From Aedes albopictus (taxonomy: Eukaryota; Arthropoda; Insecta; Diptera; Culicidae): DNA of 64,000 nt. The DNA lies in contig NC_085138.1 of assembly GCF_035046485.1 (NCBI RefSeq), positions 66,022,580 through 66,086,579 of the forward strand, given 5' to 3'. Both the position numbers and the translations under genes were made by a program. Shown piece after piece: positions 47,057 to 56,690 of the stretch. The stretch's first letter is position 1. Each line of letters opens with the position of its first letter. The notes below the pieces were generated by a model, which saw only the letters and a program-made list of their open reading frames with translations, was not told the DNA's origin and made no database searches.

Positions 47057-47618
47057 TAAAAATAGGAGGTAACAAGAGCATCAAGTTCTTCGTTTTCCAA
47101 GGTGTTTGCGGTTAATGGTAGTTGTGTTGGTTTGGTCGCGCCATGTTGTAGATGAGTGTGTGAAAGAACTAATTATGATCTTGAATAGTAGTTTTCAGAT
47201 CTTACAATTTTCGGATGTTATAGATGAATGTGTCAAAGAACTGATTTTGATCTTGAGCAGTAATTTTCAGATCTTTCGATTTCTGGATGTTGCAGATGGA
47301 AATGTGAAGAGCTAATTTTGATCTTAAGCAGTATTTTTCAGATTTCTCAATGATAAATGTTCTATTACAGAATATTAATACAACTTACACCCAAAATTTG
47401 CAAACTGACGTGATAGTATGGAAAAAAATGAATTAAGGCTCAATTAGGAATTGCATATTTTTCTAAACTAAGAGAGCACTTTTCTCTAGACGATTTCACA
47501 TTTTATGCTCTTTCTCTGAATTGTTAACAAAGCTAGTAATCCAAACTTTAAAAACGATATGCGTAGAAACATGTTTGGTTTATTTTGCGCCTAAAACAGG
47601 ACGAATTTCCACCAATAG

Positions 47619-47965
47619 GACGCAATCAGTGAAGTACTAGATTGTAGTAATGAGCTGAATTTTTGTATGGTGAGAAGGTAAATTCTCAATCTCTGCAACG
47701 AAATGACACAAAAAGCCTTGCTCCAGCCAGATTCCTTGACTAACCTAATGGTGTTTGAGCAAAACTTTAAGTAACTGTGTTATTGTTTTCTCCATTTCTT
47801 GCAACAAAGTTTTCCAAAGTTTTATTCCAACAGCGCCAAATAAGGCAAGGAATTATAATACCCACGCCTCCTGCATAATTTCGTTGCAGAAACGGAGAAT
47901 TCACCTTATAGCCATAAAAAACAGCTAAAAATCTAGTATGTACTTCACTGAACGTGCTCTATTGT
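47619..47965. mobile_element. MITE copy A (CAGTGAAGTACTAGATT family)
   Basis: The left end CAGTGAAGTACTAGATTG and the right end AATCTAGTATGTACTTCACTG-like inverse. The body shares GTAGTAATGAGCTGAATTTT and GTATGGTGAGAAGG with 61798-62010. Boundaries approximate. Confidence 0.65.
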
Positions 47966-48299
47966 GAACTGTCGCCCAGAAAAGCTTTGGAAACATTTAG
48001 AAGATCGTAATCGTCACGACTGTCGTCTGTTCGTATACCCGAGGCAGAATCGCTACGCAATTCGTTGGTTGAAACTCAAAAAGCTTGTCGTCTGCAGCGG
48101 TATGTTTTGTTGAATCTAGAATCAAACGGTCCGTTTTTCGAAATGAACGTATTTTGCTTAGCGGGCCGATAAAGTTTCCAAATTGTCCGGTGATTCATTT
48201 ATTGAATTCGTACCACAAATGCAAGCTCGACACCGAGGTCCAGCTCATGTTGTCATTGGACTCAATTGGAAAGCCTCTGCTGGTTTACTCACAGTGAAA

Positions 48300-48790
48300 T
48301 AAAATAATTATAAACTAGGATTAAGAAATCTATCAGATAAAATCAGTATAAATATATTGTTATGCCTTTTTTAAAGAAAAGCAAATATCGATTATATGCA
48401 TTTTTTTGTGCCGATTACTCTGTTTTTTTTTGGTTCAATTGCCGCATCCATAAAACCGCTTATTGAAAATGAAGGCCACTTCTACTTCCTTTCTGTCCCA
48501 GTGCTCGATTGTAAAATTTGTGGTGTACTTAAGGGAACATCTATTTATTATGTAACGCTAAATTCGATATTTTTGAACTCGGTAGTTGGTTCATTAGGAT
48601 CTGGCGGAATCCATAATGTGCCTTTGTATGATAACTCCAACTTTTTTGTATGGGTCGTAACGCTAGGCTGTATTCCATATTTCCCTGGAGCGTTACGGAA
48701 TTTATTGAACCCCTATCTCCTGAAGCGTTACGTTATTTGGGGACGGCACATAATGAAAGTTGAAAATTTAAAATAGTTTTTATGCGCAAT
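48300..48790 (+). other. Open stretch without recognised domain
   Basis: The 126-residue frame at 48396-48776 starts hydrophobic (MHFFVPITLFFFGSIAASIK), so a signal-like start is possible, but the word GTAACGCT and its inverse AGCGTTAC recur inside (48553, 48658, 48690, 48726), pointing to repeat DNA rather than a gene. Confidence 0.25.
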
Positions 48791-48991
48791 GTTGGGAAAT
48801 TTCGACATTTATACAGCGGGTTGCACTAGGCTTTCCAAAGATCAAATTAAGTACTAATTTTGAAATCATATCACGATGAGATATTAAGCAGATATTTGGC
48901 AACTTTTTGAATATCTCATCAATATCATATTAAGATATGACATCAAAATTTGATCGTTTTAAGATATGATTATGATATTCACGTCTACCCG

Positions 48992-49430
48992 GGAAGGAGG
49001 ATGAGACCGGTCGATTGGTTCGGCGTAAGGCGCGACTGGTGGTTAAAGGTTTCCTGCAACGTCCTGGAGTCGACTTCGAGGATACGTTCGCACCAGTAGC
49101 CAAGCTGTCTACCGTGCGGGTGGTGCTGGCTGTTGCGGTACATCATGTTTTCGAGTACATCATATGGACGTTAAGACGGCATTCCTCCACGGAGTGCTGA
49201 AGGAAGATTTGTACATGGAAGTACCTCAAGGCGTAAGGGCGAAACCAGGCAGCGTGTGCAAGCTGCAAAAATCTTTATACGGGTTGAAACAAGCCCCACG
49301 TTGCTGGAACGAGAGGTTTAACGCAACTCTACTGAAGCTAGGATTCCGAAGGTCGAACCGCGACTACTGTCTCTACGTGTGCAACACTGAAGGCGACGAA
49401 GTTTATCTGGTGCTGTACGTGGACGACCTC
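48992..49430 (+). pseudogene. copia RT, middle part
   Basis: [18 protein letters not shown] (49000), [14 protein letters not shown] (49088), then a frameshift near 49150-49163, [19 protein letters not shown] (49164), SLYGLKQAPRCWN and the catalytic VLYVDDL, which ends at 49430. A MITE enters immediately after the second active-site aspartate. Domain order and motifs are those of Ty1/copia RT. Confidence 0.9.
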
Positions 49431-49597
49431 CCCAAGCAACACACATGTTATATAACAGTTACGGCAGCGCAAGTTTTGGTTGTATAGAAGTTTATATTAC
49501 GTAATTTTAACACAATGTTGAAAAAACGTCGAATTAACTTCTATACAACCAAAACTTGCGCTGTCGTAACTCTTATATCACATGTGTGTTGCTTGGG
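49431..49597. mobile_element. 167-bp hairpin MITE at the RT catalytic site
   Basis: TIRs of about 63 bases: CCCAAGCAACACACATGTTA and its near-inverse ending GCTTGGG. Host codons resume as LIVGRN after a TC duplication (49429-49430, 49598-49599), so the TSD is only 2 or 3 bases. No coding. Confidence 0.85.
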
Positions 49598-50529
49598 TCC
49601 TGATAGTCGGACGGAACATTCGAACAATCGAGAAGCTGAAAGCCCGTCTTTCTGATGAGTTCGAGATGACTGTCTGCGGCGAAGCGAAGTTTTTCCTGGG
49701 GATGCGGCTCGTTTACAATCCGGAGCGTGGAGACCTGAAATTGACTCAAGAGACCGCTGTTAATAAAATCCTGGAGAAATTCGGCATGGCCGAGTGCAAC
49801 TTCACCAAGAATCCGATGGAGAAAGGACTCCAGCTGTGCCAAGAAGGATGTCGTACTTCCCAGCCGTATCGGGAGTTGCTGGGCAGCCTGATGTATCAGA
49901 TGCTCTGCGTTCGCCCGGATTTGTGCTACCCCGTCAGCTACCTGGGCAAATTCCAGCAATCCCCAACGGAAAATCATTGGCAGGCACTGAAGCGGGTTGT
50001 AAGATACCTCAAAGGAACCGCTACAATGGGACTACAGTTCAAGCGAAATGCAGACAGCAGACCACTCGTGGGATTTATAGACGCCGACTGGGCATCCGAC
50101 ACGGAAGATCGCAAGTCGGTAACGGGTTACCTGTTCAAAGTTTACGGCTCAACAGTGTCCTGGGCAAGTCGGAAGCAGCCAACAGTCTCCATGTCTTCAA
50201 GCGAGGCCGAATATGTTGCGCTAGCTGCAGCCGTATCCGAAGCCATCTGGTTGGCTGGAATTTTGGAAGACCTCAACTGCAAGAAACCGACGGATCCTGT
50301 TCCAATCTACGAGGATAACCGAGGGTGTATAGGGCTGGCCAAGAATGCTGAATCGAAGCGTATCAAGCACCTCGACATTAAACACCATTTTATCAAGGAC
50401 CATGTGGCTGCCGGGACCGTCAAGATCGAACCGATCAGTACCACCGAGCAGCAAGCAGATCTTTTTACGAAGGCGTTAGATGTTACCCGATTCCAGTCCC
50501 TCAGGAGCAAGATCGGAGTCATCGATTGA
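49598..50529 (+). pseudogene. copia RT end and RNase H
   Basis: After the MITE: LIVGRNIRTIEKLKARLSDE, FFLGMRLVYNPERG, PYRELLGSLMYQMLCVRPDL (RT thumb and connection). RNase H follows: FIDADWASDTEDRKSVTGYL (first Asp), SMSSSEAEYVALAAAV (Glu), IYEDNRGCIGLA (Asp) and KHLDIKHHFIKDHV, ending in VID and a TGA at 50527-50529. This part is uninterrupted and well conserved, so the insertion of this copy was fairly recent. It abuts the purine tract and 3' LTR. Confidence 0.92.
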
Positions 50530-50536
50530 GAGGGGG

Positions 50537-50722
50537 TGTTAGAAATCTAGCACTCGCTGACTGCTAAGGTTTGCACATCACAGCAACCGAAGCATATGTA
50601 GTTTTGTAATTTTTGTTCATTCCAACTTTTACCGTCATCCTGACAAGTCAATAATAAATTAGTTTAACTGTTCAAGCTGCGTTTTCAATTTTCGCCTTCA
50701 AGAAGTTCCACCATATTCAAGA
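50537..50722 (+). repeat. copia 3' LTR (186 bp)
   Basis: Near-identical to 43988-44160, with 13 extra bases around 50665-50677. Preceded by the GAGGGGG purine tract and followed by GATAC. Confidence 0.88.
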
Positions 50723-50727
50723 GATAC

Positions 50728-51314
50728 TAACGTTACGATTCATTTTTTTATTAGCTTCTAGTTCAAGGTACTTATTATAGATACTGCATTTTTGATACTT
50801 TATACGTGATGTTTCTATTAATTTTGACTTTTTCTTTTTATTCCATCCAAATATTCATATTGATTATGAGTGATGAAGTGCGAAAAATATTATGGCGTAC
50901 ATCATCGCGCTACAGGTACTTGAATACATTTGAAATCCGCTTCTCGAACCTAACGAATCCTGTTTTTTTATTCAGTTGTATTACTAACTACAGCCTTCGA
51001 GCTATTGACCTTTCAACCTTCTTCCTTTGGTCATTTTGCCCTAGTTTTTTTTATTACAGCCTTTCGACCTTTTAACCCATCGATTTTACGACCTTTTGTC
51101 CTAATTATATTTTCATTTCGACCTTTCGATCTTTCGACCACTATCATTTCCGACCTTTTGTCCTAGTTATTTTTTTTTTAAATTTCGAACTTTTGACCTT
51201 TCAATCTTTTGACCCTTCGACCTTTTGTCGTTTGGACCTTTTCTCCTTTCGGCCTTTTGATCGTCGATCTTATGACCTGCGACCTTTTGACCTTTAACCC
51301 TTTGTCATAGAACC
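50728..51314. repeat. Right subterminal GGTCGAA-type array of the MULE-like element
   Basis: From about 50985 the plus strand is a run of GACCTTTCGACC-like words broken by T-runs; the left counterpart (43045-43150) has the inverse words AAAGGTCGAA. 50728-50985 is featureless. Confidence 0.75.
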
Positions 51315-51323
51315 GCAGGAAAC

Positions 51324-51575
51324 TATGGGAAAATTCCTAGAGGTATTCTATGCATCCTTAGAGAAGTATCTGTAAACATTTCTGAAAAAAAAAATCATGT
51401 GAGGAATTCCTGAAGCATTTCTTGGAACAAGCCTTGGAAAATTTACTGTTGGAACTTCGCATGACGTCCATGAAGCAATTCCTGGAAAAGTCTCTTGAGT
51501 AATAATTCGTGAAAGAATTCCCAGAGAAGTTTCTGAAAAATACCTGGAAGACACGCCCACCATATCACCTTCTGG
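51324..51575 (+). repeat. Satellite remnant ending in a GGCGTAGCC-family right terminus
   Basis: Degenerate satellite continuous with 41455-43038 before the MULE-like insertion. It ends in CTGGCTACGCCCATG (51561-51575), the right-hand form of the motif at 14006. A left partner followed by the expected TSD (AAGGTGAC) is not seen. Confidence 0.65.
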
Positions 51576-51589
51576 CTACGCCCATGAAG

Positions 51590-52830
51590 GTGACATTTCT
51601 GGCTGAAAAATGTTAATTTGAGCCAATATTCCAAGAAAACATCTAGAATCTATATCAATCCTAAAAGAAATCAACGAAGACAAATTTGGTATAAGATTTG
51701 ATCCATGGTACAGTTTCCTGAAGAATTCCTAAAATTTTCGATGAAAAAAAACTTAAAATTTTCGATGAAAGTTTCATAGCGTTTCTAATTGTATCAGGTG
51801 GTTTCATGGGGCTTCAATAGAGTTTAAGGAATTTCCACGGCGATCTCAATAGATTTCCTGTAGGATCTGAAGGCTATGCTCTTAAGGACAAACGTCTTGA
51901 AATCCCGCTTGAAAAGTACATCAGAACTTCAGATGCACAAACCTCAAGAAGCAAGCTTCAAATAAAGGTGCGTTTTATTATTCTGTTCTTGCTCACTTGT
52001 AATAAGCTTAAAATAAGGAGATCAGGTGCGCAGGTTTTGTTTACGGAGAGATTTGTGCGTTAAAAATCGTGAGTAGGTGCCAAAGTCAGCCATTGTGGCG
52101 GCCATTTTGGGATTCTAATAAGTCTGTCCTTAATGTCGTACGAATGCATCTCGGATGTTACTTGGGCTTCAATAAAGTTCAAAAGAAGACTGTGCAGCTT
52201 TCAAGGAGCTTTCCGAGTACTTTCAAAGTGTTTGAAGGCGTTTCGAGACGATTCATGGGATTTCAGAGGCTTCAGTAAAGACTATGATAGTCTGCGTAGG
52301 TTTTAAGGATTTCATGAGGTTTCAGGTGATTCAAGGGTGTTTCTGGGACGTCAGTAGAGTTTAACAGTGTGATAACTGATGCTCGGTATCCAATCTTTCA
52401 AAACCACCAATTGGCTCTGGTAACAAAACCAGGTGTTGAACATTCGACACAAAAACCGTTCACAAAGCAGCACGCAGCATCGAGCCTACCGAGGTAGCAA
52501 GGCATACATACCATTACCACTTATATGACACATCCGTCATACAGTTGATCATTGATGCTCTTTTATGTTGCCTGAGCATACAACTACTCTCCCGCACTAA
52601 AACAGAAAAACGTCGTTGTTGTTCGGCAAGTTGGGTGATTGGTTTGATAAGGCGTATCAGTGGATTTCAGGGGGCTTCAGTAGGGAAAGTCTATGGGGGT
52701 CTAAAGGTGGTAGCTTCACTAACCTGTACTCAAGGGAGTTACAGTATACCCTTAGACTCCTTCCGTCTCCAACTTAAACTCGCCTTGTTATTGGCTTATC
52801 GTCTCATCTGTTCTCTGAGCACTTCTTTAG
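51590..52830. other. No gene recognised
   Basis: GTTTCA/AGGGTTTCA-like words recur loosely between 51740 and 52350. No recognisable domain, TIR or SINE. Confidence 0.45.
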
Positions 52831-52838
52831 TTATTAAC

Positions 52839-52953
52839 CCTAAAAGGGATACCTGGGGTTCATTGGACCCCAGGCGCCTTTTAGAGCTCGTCTTTAATGG
52901 AACACTCTCAGCGAGGTGACGAAACTGAGGTCATGAAGATATCCCTTTTAGGG
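52839..52953. mobile_element. 115-bp piggyBac-like MITE
   Basis: TTAA (52835-52838 and 52954-52957) flanks CCCTAAAAGGGATA and its inverse TATCCCTTTTAGGG. A TTAA target and a TIR beginning CCCT are the piggyBac signature. Far too short to code for a transposase. Confidence 0.85.
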
Positions 52954-52957
52954 TTAA

Positions 52958-53338
52958 CTGAATGCTTCCTCTACAAATAGCCATTTTGCATGTGCGTGCA
53001 TGGCAGGAACGAATATACATACTCTATTCTCAAGGAAGTCAAGTATATTTCCTTTACGAAAATTTCCTTCACCGACCGGGAGTAGAACCCGTCACCTTCG
53101 GCAATGGTCTTGCTAATCCTCACCTTAAATGGCCTTCAACTCCAACCGATTCCTTTTTTTCCAATTTATAGCAGATGTACATCCGTATTTCTGTATCCAG
53201 CTTATCGAATATGTAGGCTAAAAACTAAATACTATGTGAACTACCTGAGTGAGTGGGAAAATAAGTAAACTATTGATTATCGATTTTAATAATGAATGTG
53301 TTAGTGTTTAGGCAATAACATTTGTGAGTACCGTCGTG
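52958..53338. other. No feature recognised
   Basis: Ordinary AT-rich sequence; a tRNA-like B-box word (GGGAGTAGAACCCGTC near 53078) stands alone. Confidence 0.4.
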
Positions 53339-53414
53339 CGGGGTGACATTGGTCCATCGATCCCACGAATTCAACATAAGTCAGAGAACACAAGTAGTTT
53401 AGCACATGATATGC

Positions 53415-54473
53415 TTACTTACCTTACCAATCAGGCTAAGGCCGGGGTGGCCTCTGCTGTACATTGTAGCCGTCTCCATTCCACTCGGTCCATGGCAGTT
53501 TGTCTCCAGTTCCGCACTCTGCGTAGGGTCCGCAGATCGTCCTCCACTTGGTCGACCCACCTAGCTCGCTGCGCTCCACGTCTTCTTGTACCGGTTGGAT
53601 GACTCTCGAGAACCATTTTAGTCGGGTTGCTATCCGACATCCTGATGACGTGACCCGCAAACCGTAGCCTCCCGATTTTCGCGGTATGGACGATGGATGG
53701 TTCTCTTAGCAGCTGATGCAGCTCGTGGTTCATTCGCCTTCTCCAAGTCCCGTCTTCCATCTGCACTCCGCCGTAGATGGCACACCTTCCGTACGAAAAC
53801 TCCAAGGGCGGGTTGGTCCTCTGCACGTAGGGTCCATGTTTCGTGCCCATAGAGGACGACCGGTCTAATCAGCGTTTTGTAGATAGCTAACTTCGTGTTA
53901 CGGCGAACTTTATTCGATCGTAGAGTTCTGCGGAGTCCAAAGTAGGCACGATTTCCTGCCACAATGCGCCTCTGAATTTCTCTGCTGGTGTCGTTGTCGG
54001 CGGCCATCAGTGAGCCCAAGTACACGAACTCTTCAACCGCCTCGATTTCATCACCGTCGATATAAATTCGGGGTGGCGGGCGCGGTGATTCCTCCCTGGA
54101 GCCCTTTGCCATCATGTACTTTGTCTTCGACACATTAATGACTAATCCGATTCGCCTGGCTTCACTCTTTAGTCGGATGTACGTTTCCGCCATCGTCTCA
54201 AATTTACGAGCAATAATATCAATATCATCAGCAAATCCAAGCAGCTGAACGAACTTCGTGAAAATCGTACCACTCGTGTTAATCCCCGCTCTCCTTATTA
54301 CACCCTCTAACGCAATGTTGAACAGCAAGCACGAAAGACCATCACCTTGCCGTAACCCTCTGCGAGGTTCGAAGGGACTCGAGAGTGTCTCTGATACTCG
54401 ATCTACGCACATCACTCGATCCATCATCGCCTTGATCAATCGTATCAGTTTATCCGGGAATCCGTATTCGTGA
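53415..54473 (-). pseudogene. RTE-like RT fragment with 14-bp TSD, minus strand
   Basis: AGCACATGATATGC flanks it exactly (53401-53414, 54474-54487). The minus-strand frame opens inside the palm: YGFPDKLIRLIKAMMDRV, RRGLRQGDGLSCLLFNIALE, the catalytic GFADDIDIIA (near 54230) and VEEFVYLGSLMAADND. A frameshift near 53805 leads to RLRFAGHVIRM and GTRRRGAQRARWVDQVEDDL, ending near 53431. The 5' part (endonuclease, fingers) is missing, as in a 5'-truncated target-primed integration. Close in wording to the element at 20290-22740, so the same broad family. Confidence 0.9.
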
Positions 54474-54499
54474 AGCACATGATATGCATTAACGGCATA

Positions 54500-54679
54500 C
54501 AGTCAGGTTTACTCACGGGAAATACGTACTGCGTAAAAAAAAAAACTCAGTTCAAAATTCAAAAAAACCGCGTAAAAAAAGTCTCACCATTTCTCGACGA
54601 ATCATGCAACAATAAGACGATGAATTTTTTTTTTGTGTGGAGTTTTCATATACGCGACCGCGTAAAAAAGACCTGACTG
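54500..54679. mobile_element. 180-bp pogo/mariner-like MITE
   Basis: CAGTCAGGT at 54500 and its inverse ending 54679, with TA at 54498-54499 and 54680-54681. It contains ACCGCGTAAAAAAAG and CGACCGCGTAAAAAAG, wording shared with the element at 25843-26185. Confidence 0.8.
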
Positions 54680-54939
54680 TATTCTAATCGTGTTGAATAG
54701 TGACCCAATGTCACCCCGAACGACGGTAATTACTTTGGCATAATAATTGGTGAATTAGTGAGTGGATAAGGTAATAATTCAGGAAGTTACGTATTAACTC
54801 ATTTACTCACCACGTCATTATTAAGATCATAAATTGATTCGCTTGCCTGATTACTAACTTGCTTGGTATTTTAACAATCTATTGGCTTTGACTTTTTTCC
54901 TATGTATTGTCGATTTCCCCCCTTTTTGATTTAATCGAT

Positions 54940-55285
54940 GCACGCTATGTCTGAACCAGCACATTAAAAAAATCTAATGTACATTGGGCTTCTTTCTACC
55001 AAACATCAGTATTCAAGCACTATTTTCATGTGCAGAAGGTTTCAAAATATTCTATCGGTGAAAATTTGCCCATACATTTTGTATGGAAGAGAAATTGGCC
55101 GATAATGAGAATTTCTTGCAAATTTGTACAAAAAACAGCTAAAAAGATGAAAAAATCAAAATTTCCCCGATGAAATATTTTAAAAGTTTCTGCATATGAT
55201 AATATAGCATGAATTCTGATATTCTGTGGAAAGAAACCCGATGTTCATTCGATTTTTATAATCTGCTTGTTCAGACATAGCGTGC
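54940..55285. mobile_element. 346-bp TIR element
   Basis: GCACGCTATGTCTGAAC at 54940 and its exact inverse ending 55285. GAT precedes the left end and follows the right, a possible 3-bp TSD. AT-rich interior, no coding. Confidence 0.75.
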
Positions 55286-56690
55286 GATGTGAATCCGTCG
55301 CCAGAGTCGTCGCCAGCCAATCAGCTAGCGGGAGTCTGAAGTTTCTCCGATCTCGCTAACACAAACAGAAACAGAGGTAGGGCTTGATTCGTCGCGATGA
55401 TTCAGAAATGCCAACGCGTTGGCAGCGCGTTTGTCACGAAAGCAATATACAATATTGTCACGAAAGCCAAGTATCGCTGGAGTAATTAAGTAGGTTATTC
55501 CGTAGAATTCTTAACAGAGGTGCATTTCACCACATGTTCCCCTAAGGAATTCGTGCAACAAAAACCGTACCATGTTTCCATCGTCGTGAAAGTGCTGCTT
55601 CCAAATCAACAAGTCTCCGGTAAAGAGGGACCAGTCCGGCGAAGAAATACGACCGTATCAAAAATAATTTCGCTCTCTTTAAACAAATTACATTTTCTCT
55701 CGTTTTCATAAATATTTATGAGCGCACACCTTTTATCGGAGCTGTTCACGGTGTTGTTTTTTGGCTTTCCTTTTTTTTGGGGGGGATGGAAGGAGTATTT
55801 TCCAACGCGAATACTGCCACCAGTTAGTATCTACAACGTCTCACTGTGGAAAAGGTGATAAAGGCAGGGAGAACCAACCAACTACAAGGGTAAGACAAAT
55901 TTCAGAGGACTCAAGGGGCGTAAACTGTTTACAATGCATAACATTAGTTGTTTAAGTTGCGTGTCATACTTTGTGGCGGACAACGGAACATCAAAACCCT
56001 TTCTTGATTTTTTGTGACTTGGTGTTTACTCAATTTTTTCTATTCAAGATTGATAGTTTTTTTTTACTCGACCACAATTATGGCATTCTTGTCCCGCAGC
56101 AAACTTTACACTACCGTACCTAGCAAACTTTACATTATCACATCCAAGGATAATCACAGAGCATTCATCTATCAAAGCCGCCTTTATCGCTATCAGTAAA
56201 CATTTTTCACACCATCTCCATTCATTCGGTAACAAACGGGCGCTTCAATTATGGCTTAAACCTCTCCACAGTCAGTTAGTCTTCCACAATCTCATTTCGC
56301 ATTCGCATGAATAGCGAAGCCCCCCAAAAAAGCCCAAAGCCTCCACCACATCATCATCATCATCAGTAGCAGCGGCAGCAGCAACATCAGTGGCAGTGAG
56401 CATAACGCCTACCGCGCGTATCATTTCGGGTTGCCTATCGTCGCAAAACGAAATAAATAAATGAATGCAAACAAAACAAAAACAAAAAAAAATCCCACCA
56501 GCAAAAACAGAGATCCACCGTTAATGATAAGCCATTCGCAGAAGAACTCTTCACCCGTCTTTGTGGGAGTTCTTGTTCTCCTCCACCAGCACCAGTCCCC
56601 GACGTGCCCCGTAGCCTTGGTTAAGGGGATAACGGTTGGAATGATAAATTTATTTTGGTAAAAATAGATTTGCCAGATTTTATGTGTAGA
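55286..56690. other. No gene recognised; microsatellite near 56350
   Basis: CATCATCATCATCATCAG and GCAGCAGCAAC runs at 56350-56390. There are no TIRs or domains. This is among the least repetitive parts of the window. Confidence 0.45.

Larger units (their letters stand above)
46720..48986. mobile_element. 2.27-kb AT-rich insertion in the copia RT
   Basis: Flanked by direct repeat ACCCG (46715-46719, 48987-48991), with host RT coding on both sides. The two ends are rich in GATATC and AGATC words and resemble the inverted repeat at 38600-38860. It contains a tRNA-like stretch (46985-47055), a MITE (47619-47965), and open stretches at 48085-48297 and 48396-48776 whose peptides I do not recognise. 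Exact ends are uncertain by a few bases. Confidence 0.65.
43988..50722 (+). mobile_element. Ty1/copia LTR retrotransposon, interrupted
   Basis: Two LTRs (43988-44160, 50537-50722) enclose gag, protease, integrase, RT and RNase H in copia order, plus strand. The 5-bp direct repeat GATAC flanks it (43983-43987, 50723-50727). GGTTATGGGC follows the 5' LTR where a primer-binding site is expected, and GAGGGGG (50530-50536) abuts the 3' LTR as polypurine tract. Insertions of 2.3 kb (46720-48986) and 167 bp (49431-49597) split the RT. One amber codon and two frameshifts add to this, so the copy is inactive. Confidence 0.93.
43039..51314. mobile_element. MULE-like element with GGTCGAA subterminal arrays, split by copia
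   Basis: Ends are GGTTGTAGGACAAAAGG (43039) and, inverted, GGTTCTATGACAAAGGG (to 51314), with the 9-bp direct repeat GCAGGAAAC at 43030-43038 and 51315-51323. The subterminal regions 43045-43150 and about 50985-51310 are arrays of GGTCGAAAGG / CCTTTCGACC in opposite orientation. A copia element (43988-50722) is inserted inside; without it the element is about 1.5 kb. It carries no transposase. The superfamily call rests on the 9-bp TSD. Confidence 0.8.
53341..54726. mobile_element. TA-flanked MITE enclosing two later insertions
   Basis: Ends CCGTCGTGCGGGGTGACATT and, inverted, CCGTCGTTCGGGGTGACATT; TA at 53339-53340 and 54727-54728. Without the insertions at 53415-54473 and 54500-54679 only about 130 bases remain, the size of a typical MITE. 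Confidence 0.85.

Noticed and set aside
48396..48776. Possible small membrane or secreted protein of 126 residues
   Set aside because: It sits in an AT-rich transposon insertion and contains repeated and inverted GTAACGCT words. No homology is recognised.
51100..51310. Simple microsatellite of CCTTTTGACC
   Set aside because: The matching inverted array at 43045-43150 and the 9-bp TSD show that it is the subterminal region of a transposon.
56340..56400. CAG/CAT repeats as coding polyglutamine or histidine
   Set aside because: No extended open frame with other exon features; treated as a microsatellite.
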